Below, piece by piece: positions 1 through 6,943 of a stretch of DNA of 11,570 nt. A program made the translations under genes and the position numbers. The DNA comes from Gemmatimonadales bacterium UBA4456 (lineage in GTDB: Bacteria > Gemmatimonadota > Gemmatimonadetes > Longimicrobiales > Gaopeijiaceae). Location of the stretch: assembly GCA_002390225.1 (NCBI GenBank), contig DGOW01000091.1, positions 1 through 11,570 on the forward strand, read 5' to 3'. How positions within the stretch are numbered: the first letter of the stretch is position 1; the number at the start of each line of letters is the position of its first letter. The notes under the pieces were generated by a model, which did not search any database, was not told the origin of the DNA, and saw only the letters and a program-made list of their open reading frames with translations.

Positions 1-267
1 GTGACTCCGGACATGCACCGTGTCCATCACTCGATCCACGAGTGTGAGACGAACAGCAACTTCGGCTTCAATCTGCCGTGGTGGGACCGGCTGCTCGGGA
101 CCTATACGGCTCAGCCGCGCGAGACCCATGAAGGTATGACGATCGGTGTGGACCAGTTCCGGACCCGCAGGGATCTATGGATTGACCGAATGCTGGTTCA
201 GCCGCTTCGCGGTGACGCGGGCAGCTACCCCATCCACTCAGAGTCGGAAGAAGAGGAGAAATCCTGA
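1..267 (+). CDS. Sterol desaturase / fatty acid hydroxylase family protein, C-terminal part
   Basis: This is the last 88 codons of a gene that begins before the window; the GTG at base 1 is an internal codon, not a start. The fragment opens with TPDMHRVHHS, which carries the last histidine box (HxxHH) of the di-iron fatty acid hydroxylase superfamily. It is followed by a stretch ending FGFNLPWWDRLLGTY, a very typical block just after that box in sterol desaturase-like membrane proteins. Family members are integral membrane oxygenases that use histidine-bound iron to hydroxylate or desaturate lipids. The membrane helices and earlier histidine boxes must lie upstream. The tail is charged and glutamate-rich (SESEEEEKS), as expected for a cytoplasmic end. 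The substrate (sterol, carotenoid, fatty acid or other lipid) cannot be told from this piece. The next gene starts 46 bases downstream on the same strand, so co-transcription is possible. Confidence 0.88.
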   Translation: MTPDMHRVHHSIHECETNSNFGFNLPWWDRLLGTYTAQPRETHEGMTIGVDQFRTRRDLWIDRMLVQPLRGDAGSYPIHSESEEEEKS

Positions 268-313
268 GAGATTCGACACTGGAATTCCCGCCTTCCACTA
301 CCAGAGAGACATC

Positions 314-1330
314 ATGAGAACCCGTCGGAGCTTCATCAGTACTGCCACCAAGGGCCTCCTCGGAGCGGGCGCGTTCCCCGCTGTGACCGGTGCGCTCCCC
401 GTGGATCAGACGACTGCGACGGGCACCGGATTAGTCTACGATCCGCGCTATCTGGACCATGTGCTGCCGCTGCGACAGGGTGAAGCCCACCCCGAGCGGC
501 CTCTGCGGCTGATCCGCATGATGGAGGCCTTCGCCGAGCGCGGGCTCGACGACGAAGTCGTCCGGCTGGACCTGCTCGATGACCCACGCCCGTTTGTCGG
601 TTATGCCCACACAATGGAGCACGTCGAGTCGGTACGTGAGATCGAGGTGTCAGGGCGGGTGGCCGAACTCGCGGTCTCGGGAGCGCTGGGCGCGATCGAG
701 GCCGTATCCAACGGCACGGTGAAGAACGCCTTCTGCGCTTCCCGTCCGCCGGGGCACCACGCGAATAACACCGGCCAGGAGGAAGGCTTCTGCTTCTACA
801 GCAACGCCGCGATTGCAGCCCGCTATGCACAGCGGGTGCACGGGTTCGAACGGATTCTGATCCTGGACTGGGACTACCACCACGGAAACGCGACCCAGAA
901 TGCCTTCTACGAAGATCCGAGCGTGCTCTTCTTCTCCACGCATGACTGGCAGGCATATCCGGGTACGGGAGATCCGTCGCTGACCGGAGAAGGAGCGGGT
1001 TCCGGCTTCAACATCAATCGACATCTCGACTGTGGCGCGCGTGATATCGACATCCTGCGCGCCTGGGACGAGGCGCTTCTCCCGGCGGTGAGTCGGTTCC
1101 GGCCGGACTTCATCATTGTCTCTGCGGGCTTCGACAGCCGCCGCGACGACCTCCTCGGGTGCTTCGACATTACGGATGACGCGTTCCGACGCATGACGCG
1201 GACCGCCATGGATCTGGCTGATGAGTTCGCGGACGGACGACTCGTCTCGCTACTCGAAGGTGGGTACAACGTGGAGGGCAATGCACTCGCGGCTGCCGCC
1301 CACCTAGAGACCTTGATCGACGGAGCGTGA
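314..1330 (+). CDS. Tat-exported class II HDAC-like zinc deacetylase
   Basis: A 338-residue member of the arginase/deacetylase fold (histone deacetylase, acetylpolyamine amidohydrolase and AcuC group), which removes acetyl or other acyl groups from amines using zinc. The family hallmarks are visible: RPPGHHA at 144-150 with the catalytic His pair H148/H149; DWDYHHGN at 185-192, giving zinc ligands D187 and H189; AGFDSRRDD at 271-279 with zinc ligand D274; and LLEGGYN at 313-319 with the transition-state Tyr Y318. The LEGGYN form and the glycine-rich region around 216-232 fit class II-like enzymes. The ATG at 314 is chosen, with a weak purine-rich site (GAGAG) upstream, because it places a twin-arginine signal at the N-terminus: T-R-R-S-F-I at 3-8, then a hydrophobic, Gly/Ala-rich stretch to about residue 27. 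The frame stays open upstream to 146, but that part overlaps the previous gene and does not look like protein. Export of the folded zinc enzyme to the periplasm is inferred. The natural substrate (polyamine, amide or other acylated amine) is unknown. Confidence 0.93.
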   Translation: MRTRRSFISTATKGLLGAGAFPAVTGALPVDQTTATGTGLVYDPRYLDHVLPLRQGEAHPERPLRLIRMMEAFAERGLDDEVVRLDLLDDPRPFVGYAHTMEHVESVREIEVSGRVAELAVSGALGAIEAVSNGTVKNAFCASRPPGHHANNTGQEEGFCFYSNAAIAARYAQRVHGFERILILDWDYHHGNATQNAFYEDPSVLFFSTHDWQAYPGTGDPSLTGEGAGSGFNINRHLDCGARDIDILRAWDEALLPAVSRFRPDFIIVSAGFDSRRDDLLGCFDITDDAFRRMTRTAMDLADEFADGRLVSLLEGGYNVEGNALAAAAHLETLIDGA

Positions 1331-1365
1331 GCCTCGGCGCCTGACGTCGTTGCGCTTGCTCGGGC

Positions 1366-2973
1366 TCAGCCGCCTGTCAGCGCCCTCGCTGGGGGCATCC
1401 GAGCCTGCGACGCCTGCTCATAATCGTACGCCAACCCTAGCAGTTGAGCCTCGGTCCACGCCGTGCTCGCGAAGGTGAGGCCAACGGGCAGACCGTCGAC
1501 CATCCCCATAGGCACCGAGATCAGCGGGTATCCGGCTACGGCTGCGACTACGGTGAGCCCTGGCGGTCGGGTCCCGCGGGGGCCGTCCGGAATCGGACCC
1601 GACCTGGGTGTCCCGTCCGGCTCGATCTCTGACGCGGGCGAGCTCGTGGGCGAAACCAGTACATCCACGTCGTATTCCTCCAACAGTCGATCGATGCCTT
1701 CCTCACGAGTCAGGCGCAGACCGTCGGCGAGCGCGGCCTGGTACTTCGGGTCCGCGCGGCCGTTCTCGGTCACCTGTGCGTCGTCCCAGTAGTCCATTGT
1801 GTGCATGCGCTCACGCGGGTCGGTCTGGCTGAACTCCATCAGGCCGGCGAGGGACCGCACCGACACCGCGCCTGGCGTCGTTGCGAGGTAGGCGTTGAGA
1901 TCGACCTTAAAGTCCTGAAGCAGAATGATCCGCATCTCGACTCTTGGGTCGATCAGCGCATCGGTTGGTAGCTCGACCAGCTCTGCGCCCTCGGTCGAAA
2001 GCACATCCAGGGCAGCGTCGAACAACCAAGCGACCCGGTCCGAACCCGGACCGTTCGATCGAAGGACACCCACGCGCGTCCCACGAAGTGCTTCGGCATC
2101 GAGGGCCCCGACATAGTCGTCCAGGTGCCTGTCTGCTTCCTCTGACCACGGGTCTTCCGGGTCCGTACCTGCGATCGCATCCAGGATCATGGCTGCGTCG
2201 CGCACGGAGCGCGTCATCGGACCCGATGAGTCCTGGTTGAGGCTGATCGGGACAATCCCACGGCGAGAGACGAGCGCGATGGTGGGCTTCATACCGACCA
2301 CGCCATTCACTGAAGATGGCCCCACGATCGAACCTGCGGTCTCCGTACCGATGGTGCCGGCCGCAAAGCTCATCGCCGTCGCGACCCCGGAGCCACTACT
2401 CGAACCCGCTGGGCTGCGCGTGAGGTCGTACGGGTTCCTGGGGCTGCCTCCGACGGTGCTTCCGTTGAAGGATGCCGTATTCCGGAAGCCGGCGAACTGG
2501 GAAAGGTTGGCTTTGCCTAGGATCACCGCACCAGCGGCTCGCAACCGACGGGCTACCTCGGAATCACGATCCGGAACATTGGCCTCCAGTGCGAACGATC
2601 CGGCCGTTGTCGGCATCCCGATCGCATCCAGGTTGTCTTTGAGCAGAATCGGCACACCGTCGAGGGGGCCCCGGGCCGCTCCTGCCGTCCGGCGAGCATC
2701 GGAGGCAGCGGCCTGATCGAGGGCATCCGGAGCGATGGCGATCACAGAGTTGAGCGCTTCGTCCATGGCCTCGATACGAGCGATGTAGCCCTGGGTGACG
2801 GCGACTGATGACGCACGGCCCGCAGCGAGATCATCCGAGATCTGATGGAGCGGTACCTCCTCGACGGAATAGCTGACACCATCGGCGCTGGCTGGGCTGT
2901 CGCGGGAGCACGCGACCGTCACGGTCGCAGCCACAAGCATGAGCGTGATCTTCTGAAAACGGGACGTGGTCAT
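1366..2973 (-). CDS. Amidase-signature family hydrolase, probable lipoprotein
   Basis: A 535-residue amidase-signature enzyme (GatA/FAAH/peptide amidase superfamily), which hydrolyses amide bonds with a Ser-cisSer-Lys triad. All three residues are present: K112 in ILLKDN (109-114), cis-Ser S191 in the GSSSGSG loop (190-196), and nucleophile S215 in TETAGS (210-215). The 24-residue gap between S191 and S215 equals that in FAAH. Length is normal for a secreted member. The N-terminus has a basic start, a hydrophobic stretch and Cys22 in T-V-A-C, a weak lipobox because of Thr at -3. Lipoprotein or simply secreted are both possible; GatA is unlikely because GatA is cytosolic. The ATG at 2973 is preceded by GAGGG at a suitable distance. 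The gene is convergent with the HDAC-like gene (35 bases between stops) and lies 87 bases downstream of the RCC1-like gene on the same strand, so the two may be co-transcribed. The substrate is not indicated. Confidence 0.93.
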   Translation of the reverse strand: MTTSRFQKITLMLVAATVTVACSRDSPASADGVSYSVEEVPLHQISDDLAAGRASSVAVTQGYIARIEAMDEALNSVIAIAPDALDQAAASDARRTAGAARGPLDGVPILLKDNLDAIGMPTTAGSFALEANVPDRDSEVARRLRAAGAVILGKANLSQFAGFRNTASFNGSTVGGSPRNPYDLTRSPAGSSSGSGVATAMSFAAGTIGTETAGSIVGPSSVNGVVGMKPTIALVSRRGIVPISLNQDSSGPMTRSVRDAAMILDAIAGTDPEDPWSEEADRHLDDYVGALDAEALRGTRVGVLRSNGPGSDRVAWLFDAALDVLSTEGAELVELPTDALIDPRVEMRIILLQDFKVDLNAYLATTPGAVSVRSLAGLMEFSQTDPRERMHTMDYWDDAQVTENGRADPKYQAALADGLRLTREEGIDRLLEEYDVDVLVSPTSSPASEIEPDGTPRSGPIPDGPRGTRPPGLTVVAAVAGYPLISVPMGMVDGLPVGLTFASTAWTEAQLLGLAYDYEQASQARMPPARALTGG

Positions 2974-3060
2974 GTACAGCCCTCAATTCGGTGAATCGGC
3001 AAGGTAGGGGCGGCCGAAGGGGGAGACGAGGGCGGGTGAGGCGTACGGCGCGATGCCTCG

Positions 3061-4275
3061 CTAGAAGCCCGTGACTGGTATCGGCTGCGCAGCGAACTCG
3101 GACGAAGACCCGAGCTGCCCGTACTGGCCATCACCCCAGCAATACGCTGCCCCGGATTCGGTAAGGCCACAGGCGTGCAGCTGACCCGGGGTGATCGCCG
3201 CCCAGCGATAGTCTCCGGCTACGAGGCCTGGACGTCCGGGGCGTCCCAGTCCGCCGGTTTGCCCGAAGCTGTCCGTACCCCAGCATTGAGCCTGGCCGTT
3301 GGCTTGGATGCCACAGGTGTTGAAGTAGCCAGCTGACAGCTGTGCGAGGGTGAGCGCACTGGCCAGAGCCAGTGGGCGGCGAGCGCAGGGCCGAGCGTCG
3401 AACTCACTCGCAATTAGCCAGTCACAGCTCTCTGTGCCGCCGGTTTCGAGCCCAAGCTGCCCGCTGTCATCATCCCCCCAGCACTCGACTTGGCCGTTAA
3501 CACGCAGAGCGCAGGTGTGGTACAGTCCAGCAGCGACTGCGGTGTAAGGCCCGGCATCGACCGGGACGGGCTGGGACGCGCACGGTCGCAGTTCGCCTTC
3601 AGGACCAATCGGACACTCTTCCGTCGTCACGCCGATCCCGAGTTGGCCACCCTCGTGCATGCCCCAGCACAATACGCTGCGACTCTGATCGACGGCGCAC
3701 GAGTGCCGCTGTCCGACCGCCAGCGTGCCGGCCGCCAACAGGCCGGGGACCATCACGACAGCCGAGACTGGCTCTGGTCCCGGTGGCGCTCCAGGTCCGA
3801 GCTGCCCGAAGTCTCTCGCACCGAAGCACCCAACGGAGTTGTCACCGAATCGGATACACGCGTGGTCTGCACCCATCGCGATCGTTGCAGCGCCTTCGGA
3901 TCCTTCGATCAGGGTCGGGGCGGCACGGCCCCCGAGACGGCCCCAGCAGTACACGCCAGCCCGCTCGCGTTCGATCGCACACGTCGAACGATTTCCGGCC
4001 TTGATCGACGAAAAGCGCTGCGAGGTGAAGAGTTCACGTGGTCGCTGACGGAGGTCGCTAGGTCCTAGTCCTGTCTGACCATCGAACCCGTAGCCCCAGC
4101 AGAAGGCGACCCCGTCGGCATTGAGAGCGCAGCTGTGCCGCCCGCCGGCTGCGATTGCCGAGAACTGCAGGGGTGTGTTGCGGCTCAGATCCGCATCAGA
4201 GGGGCTGTCGCACGAGGAGAGGCTCACAATCGCAAGGGCTGCGAAAGCACTGCTGAATCGCAGTCCGGTATTCAT
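3061..4275 (-). CDS. RCC1-repeat beta-propeller lipoprotein
   Basis: A 404-residue protein built almost wholly of RCC1-like repeats (AAGxxHxCAL...CWG...GQLG). Seven repeats are visible, with their first Cys at 49, 99, 140, 193, 255, 321 and 369, enough for a complete seven-blade propeller. Each repeat carries a second Cys in CWG/CFG (59, 110, 150, 203, 265, 331, 379). Two inter-blade loops hold further pairs (221/232 and 284/297). Paired cysteines at fixed spacing suggest disulfides and an extracytoplasmic location. ATG 4275 is chosen over an in-frame ATG at 4353 because it gives a classic lipoprotein signal: a basic residue, a hydrophobic stretch from about 10 to 19, then lipobox L-S-S-C with Cys22. 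No strong ribosome-binding site is visible before it. Bacterial RCC1 proteins of this kind have no established enzymatic role; surface binding or adhesion is a guess. It is transcribed toward the amidase gene. Confidence 0.9.
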   Translation of the reverse strand: MNTGLRFSSAFAALAIVSLSSCDSPSDADLSRNTPLQFSAIAAGGRHSCALNADGVAFCWGYGFDGQTGLGPSDLRQRPRELFTSQRFSSIKAGNRSTCAIERERAGVYCWGRLGGRAAPTLIEGSEGAATIAMGADHACIRFGDNSVGCFGARDFGQLGPGAPPGPEPVSAVVMVPGLLAAGTLAVGQRHSCAVDQSRSVLCWGMHEGGQLGIGVTTEECPIGPEGELRPCASQPVPVDAGPYTAVAAGLYHTCALRVNGQVECWGDDDSGQLGLETGGTESCDWLIASEFDARPCARRPLALASALTLAQLSAGYFNTCGIQANGQAQCWGTDSFGQTGGLGRPGRPGLVAGDYRWAAITPGQLHACGLTESGAAYCWGDGQYGQLGSSSEFAAQPIPVTGF

Positions 4276-4484
4276 TGACTGTTTCGGATCACCATGTGGA
4301 TGTCCACGATACTCAGAGTTTGTGTTCCCCGTATACGTACGCCGTCGGTCCATGGGGGTTTCCTGAAGCTCGTCGGTCGCGGAGGCACTCCCGATCGCAC
4401 AGGGTTGTGACCGTTTCCTACGAAAACTCCAAGGCCATTTGCGCCGTTATCAAGCCGGCGGGTTCGATCGCCCACTTCCCGAAC
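4276..4484. other. Upstream region of the RCC1-like gene, no gene recognised
   Basis: This part of the 371-base gap between the RCC1-like start and the DapA-like stop has no protein-like reading in any frame. It should contain the promoter of the RCC1-like gene on the minus strand, but no convincing -35/-10 pair was found. A short inverted repeat, GTGGA-TG-TCCAC at 4296-4307, lies 21-32 bases before the RCC1-like start; at this length it may be chance. Part of the stretch may also be decayed sequence from the cyclase-family gene whose 3' end follows. Confidence 0.4.
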
Positions 4485-4640
4485 CGCACGCGGATGCACG
4501 GCGCAGGGAAGCTGGGGCTGGTCAGCCGGACGAACCTCGATCAGCTACTGGCCATGGGTGCTCTGGTCGTGGCAGCTCCGCTCAGGATCGTCGACGGGAG
4601 CGGCAGTCCACTGCGGGTCGTGGCGTTCATTAAGGGGTAG
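4485..4640 (+). pseudogene. 3' remnant of a cyclase / kynurenine formamidase-family gene
   Basis: The plus-strand frame ending at the TAG at 4638-4640 encodes about 51 residues that resemble the C-terminal end of cyclase-family metal hydrolases (PF04199 type: kynurenine formamidase, isatin hydrolase and relatives). The recognisable pieces are GAGKLGL, TNLDQL, an alternating hydrophobic strand (ALVVAAPLRI), DGSGSPLRVVA and a short basic tail, in the order and spacing expected from memory of that family. The catalytic half, with the HxGTHxD metal-binding motif, is absent: upstream sequence is non-coding-like and then becomes the oppositely oriented RCC1-like gene. No start codon with a ribosome-binding site precedes it. 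I therefore read it as a truncated leftover rather than a functional small gene. Its stop lies 6 bases from the convergent DapA-like stop, suggesting the intact gene once ended against this operon. Confidence 0.6.
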
Positions 4641-4652
4641 GCGCCGCTACCC
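4635..4652. terminator. Candidate stem-loop spanning two convergent stop codons
   Basis: GGGTAG (4635-4640) and CTACCC (4647-4652) are exact reverse complements separated by the six-base loop GCGCCG. The left arm contains the TAG of the cyclase remnant, and the right arm contains the reverse complement of the TAG that ends the DapA-like gene. A G-T pair could extend the stem by one. No long U-run follows on either strand, so this is at best a weak bidirectional terminator or a 3'-end protecting hairpin. Confidence 0.35.
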
Positions 4653-5564
4653 TGAAACCAGAGGCTGCACGCCCGTTCGATCCAGACTGAACCCGACCCG
4701 GTCGATGGCGGTGGTCAGCTCCGCACGCGTGTAGTCACCGATCTGCATCCCTGGCGGCCGGATGAAGGTGGTGTCGATGATGCCGCGCTTGTTGTAGACG
4801 TGCTTTCGGTATGCCAACCCGATCTTTGGCTGAAATTCGTAGCGGATGAGTGGCACATAGTGGTCGAAGAGGGCTGCTGCTCCGTCGATATCGCCTGATT
4901 GGAACGTGTTGTATACGCCGACCAGGACCTCCGGCCAAGAGAAGCCGGTCATAATGCCGCGGGAGCCGCGCTGGAGCTCCTCGAGGAAGTACAGTCCGCC
5001 GAGGCCCCCGAAAACACCGATGGCATCCGGTGCCTGCTCCAGAATGCGTGTCATCTTCTCGAGCGCGGGATAGTCCTCCGCCTTGATGTAGTCGATCCCG
5101 TCGATCTCATTGCCCATGCGCGCGATGAGCGGTGCCGAAAGCGTCGTCTTGAACGACTCGGGGAAGTCGTGGATGGCAATGGGGATCTCCACGGCTTCCG
5201 CGACGGAGGCGTAGTAGTCGTAGATCGCCTGGTCGTTCTGAATCGGGGGTGGTGCAACGAACGCTCCTGCTGCCCCCAGCTCCTGCGCTTCCCGCGCCTG
5301 CTCGATCGCTCCGGCAGCCCCGAAGGCCAGCACGCCGACCCAGATCGGGAATGCTCCCGCTGCCTGGTCGACGGAGTCGGCAACGACTTGCCTGCGCTCG
5401 AATCCGGCAAGCCGATGGGCCTCACCCATGAAGCCGAGGACGCTCACGCCGTGGGCCCCGACCTCGAGCTCGAAGTCGATGAGCCGCCGCATGCTTGCCC
5501 CGTCCACAGCGCCGTTGGAGGTGAACGGTGTGGGAAGAATCGGGAGTACGCCGTGAAGCGACAT
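4647..5564 (-). CDS. DapA/N-acetylneuraminate lyase superfamily protein, non-canonical active site
   Basis: A 305-residue (beta/alpha)8-barrel protein of the dihydrodipicolinate synthase/N-acetylneuraminate lyase superfamily, of usual length. These enzymes form a Schiff base between a lysine and a 2-oxo acid, then add, cleave or dehydrate. The Schiff-base lysine fits K161 in DYIKAEDYP, and the GxxGE loop is present as GFMGE at 44-48. Three features of true dihydrodipicolinate synthase are missing: the GTTGE threonines are Phe/Met; the YY before the active site is replaced by PPP (105-107); and the YNxP tyrosine is His132 in IHDFP. So it is very unlikely to be the lysine-biosynthesis enzyme; an aldolase, lyase or dehydratase for another 2-oxo acid is more likely. 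ATG 5564 lies 14 bases after the stop of the cyclic amidohydrolase gene. No clear ribosome-binding site sits in that gap, so translation may depend on coupling. It is the last gene of the three-gene unit. Confidence 0.9.
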   Translation of the reverse strand: MSLHGVLPILPTPFTSNGAVDGASMRRLIDFELEVGAHGVSVLGFMGEAHRLAGFERRQVVADSVDQAAGAFPIWVGVLAFGAAGAIEQAREAQELGAAGAFVAPPPIQNDQAIYDYYASVAEAVEIPIAIHDFPESFKTTLSAPLIARMGNEIDGIDYIKAEDYPALEKMTRILEQAPDAIGVFGGLGGLYFLEELQRGSRGIMTGFSWPEVLVGVYNTFQSGDIDGAAALFDHYVPLIRYEFQPKIGLAYRKHVYNKRGIIDTTFIRPPGMQIGDYTRAELTTAIDRVGFSLDRTGVQPLVSG

Positions 5565-5578
5565 CGTGATACGTGGGT

Positions 5579-6943
5579 TCAGGTTGGAGTTGGTCGAACG
5601 AAGCTGCCGTCACCCGGTGCGCCGATCAGCGATCCATCACGAAAGACGCAGCGCCCGCCAAGCCAGGTGGACACGACCCGGCCGCGAACGTCGCGCCCGT
5701 GGTAGGGGCTCCACCCGACCGCGTAGTGGGTTTGGTCGTCCTGAACCGTCCACTCTGCGTCCGGGTCGAAGACAATGAAATCGGCGTCGGCGTCGGGTAC
5801 GAGCTGGCCCTTTCGGCTGAGGCCGAAGACCGCGGCGGGCCCGGAGGCGACGAGTTCGAGGAAGCGGGCCAGGTCGATCCGGCCGGTTGTGACCCCTTCG
5901 CTGTACAGAAGCGGCCCCAGGGTCTCTGCCCCCGGTAGTCCTGCGTAGGCGTCGAAGATGTCCGCCGTCTCTTTCCGGTGCAGGGGATACGGCGAGTGAT
6001 CCGAGGTGACGATATCCACGCTCCCGGCCCGGAGCTGCGCCCACAGACCATCGACGGCCTCCTGGCTTCGCAGCGGCGGATTGCACTTGGCTCGCCCGCC
6101 CAACTCGCGGAGCGCGTCCATCGTGAGCAGCAGGTACTGGAGGCACGTCTCGCCCGTGGCGGATACGCCCTGGCTTCGGTTCCAGTCGATGAGGTCGAAG
6201 GTCCGGGGGATCGTGCCGTGGACCATGTGCAGGTGAGCCCCGCTCCAGTACGCCAGCTCGAGTAATCGGCCGGCAGCCTCGGCCTCGGCGACCGGTGGTC
6301 TGCTCAGCGCGTGGTTAATCGGTGCCGTGTCTCCTCGGGCTCGAAACGCATCCGCCTGGGCGAAGACGATCTCCTGGTTCTCCTGGTGGGCTGCGACCGG
6401 TCGCCCGGTTTCGGCGATCACCTGGAAGGCCTCGTACAATCGACCATCCGGGATGCGCGGGAAGCGGATCGGGTCGACCTCGATCGTCGACACTTTGAAG
6501 CCCGCCGCACCTGCGTCGGCCAGCTCCATCAGGACGCCCAGGTCACCCGAGGGCGAGAAGGTGGCATAGAGCGCCACGTCCACCACGGCTTCAGCGTCAA
6601 CGTCCCGCACCTTGGATTCCAGCCGGTCGACGGAGTTCACCGGCCGATCAGGCTTATCGAAGGGCATATCGATGATCGTGGTCGTGCCCCCAGCGGCTGC
6701 GGCCCGGGTCGTCGCGCTGATGCCTTCGTCGACGCACGAGCGCGTGTGGACGTGGGCGTCCACGAACCCCGGAAGAACCAGGTGCCCGCTGGCATCGAGC
6801 GTTTCCGCACCCTGCAGCGGGGTCTCACCGATCTCGATGATCCGCCCGCCCGAAACCGACATCCAGCCGTCACGCACGATCGTTCCCCCTGGCCGGACGA
6901 TATCACCGCGGACCACGAGGTCGGGGTTACCTGTGTCGCTCAT
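5579..6943 (-). CDS. Dihydropyrimidinase/hydantoinase/allantoinase-like cyclic amidohydrolase
   Basis: A 454-residue amidohydrolase-superfamily enzyme of normal length for dihydropyrimidinases, hydantoinases and allantoinases, which open cyclic amide or ureide rings with a two-metal centre. Visible landmarks are HVH (H64, H66) in GFVDAHVHTRS, K150 in AGFKVS at the place of the carbamylated lysine, H186 in VAAHQEN, H242 in HMVHGT, and D315 in TSDHSPYP. A beta-sandwich domain is formed by the N-terminal (about 8-55) and C-terminal (about 390-445) parts. The metal site looks complete, so activity is expected; the substrate-binding loops do not reveal the ring type. ATG 6943 is chosen because GAGGT lies 9 bases upstream and it overlaps the AroM-like stop by 4 bases (ATGA); a longer reading to 7189 is arginine-rich shadow of the AroM-like gene. 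No signal peptide: cytoplasmic. Dihydroorotase is less likely given the length and neighbours. Confidence 0.92.
   Translation of the reverse strand: MSDTGNPDLVVRGDIVRPGGTIVRDGWMSVSGGRIIEIGETPLQGAETLDASGHLVLPGFVDAHVHTRSCVDEGISATTRAAAAGGTTTIIDMPFDKPDRPVNSVDRLESKVRDVDAEAVVDVALYATFSPSGDLGVLMELADAGAAGFKVSTIEVDPIRFPRIPDGRLYEAFQVIAETGRPVAAHQENQEIVFAQADAFRARGDTAPINHALSRPPVAEAEAAGRLLELAYWSGAHLHMVHGTIPRTFDLIDWNRSQGVSATGETCLQYLLLTMDALRELGGRAKCNPPLRSQEAVDGLWAQLRAGSVDIVTSDHSPYPLHRKETADIFDAYAGLPGAETLGPLLYSEGVTTGRIDLARFLELVASGPAAVFGLSRKGQLVPDADADFIVFDPDAEWTVQDDQTHYAVGWSPYHGRDVRGRVVSTWLGGRCVFRDGSLIGAPGDGSFVRPTPT

Noticed and set aside
146..313. N-terminal extension of the HDAC-like protein
   Set aside because: It overlaps the sterol desaturase gene and would bury the twin-arginine signal inside the protein.
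336..956. Long minus-strand open frame (206 codons) opposite the HDAC-like gene
   Set aside because: Arginine/proline/serine-rich shadow of a G+C-rich gene with intact catalytic motifs on the other strand; no recognisable domain.
1336..1384. Possible hairpin between the convergent HDAC-like and amidase stops (GGCGCCTGAC with GTCAGCGCC)
   Set aside because: Needs a bulge and a 30-base loop, runs into amidase coding sequence, and has no U-run; too weak to call a terminator.
4296..4310. CCACGAT half-site upstream of the RCC1-like gene shared with the 7738-7760 palindrome
   Set aside because: A seven-base match is expected by chance in a window this size, and the same word also occurs inside coding sequence near 6677; spacing of the partner half differs.
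4899..5705. Plus-strand open frame of 268 codons opposite the DapA-like gene
   Set aside because: Antisense shadow; the minus-strand product has clear family structure, this one does not.
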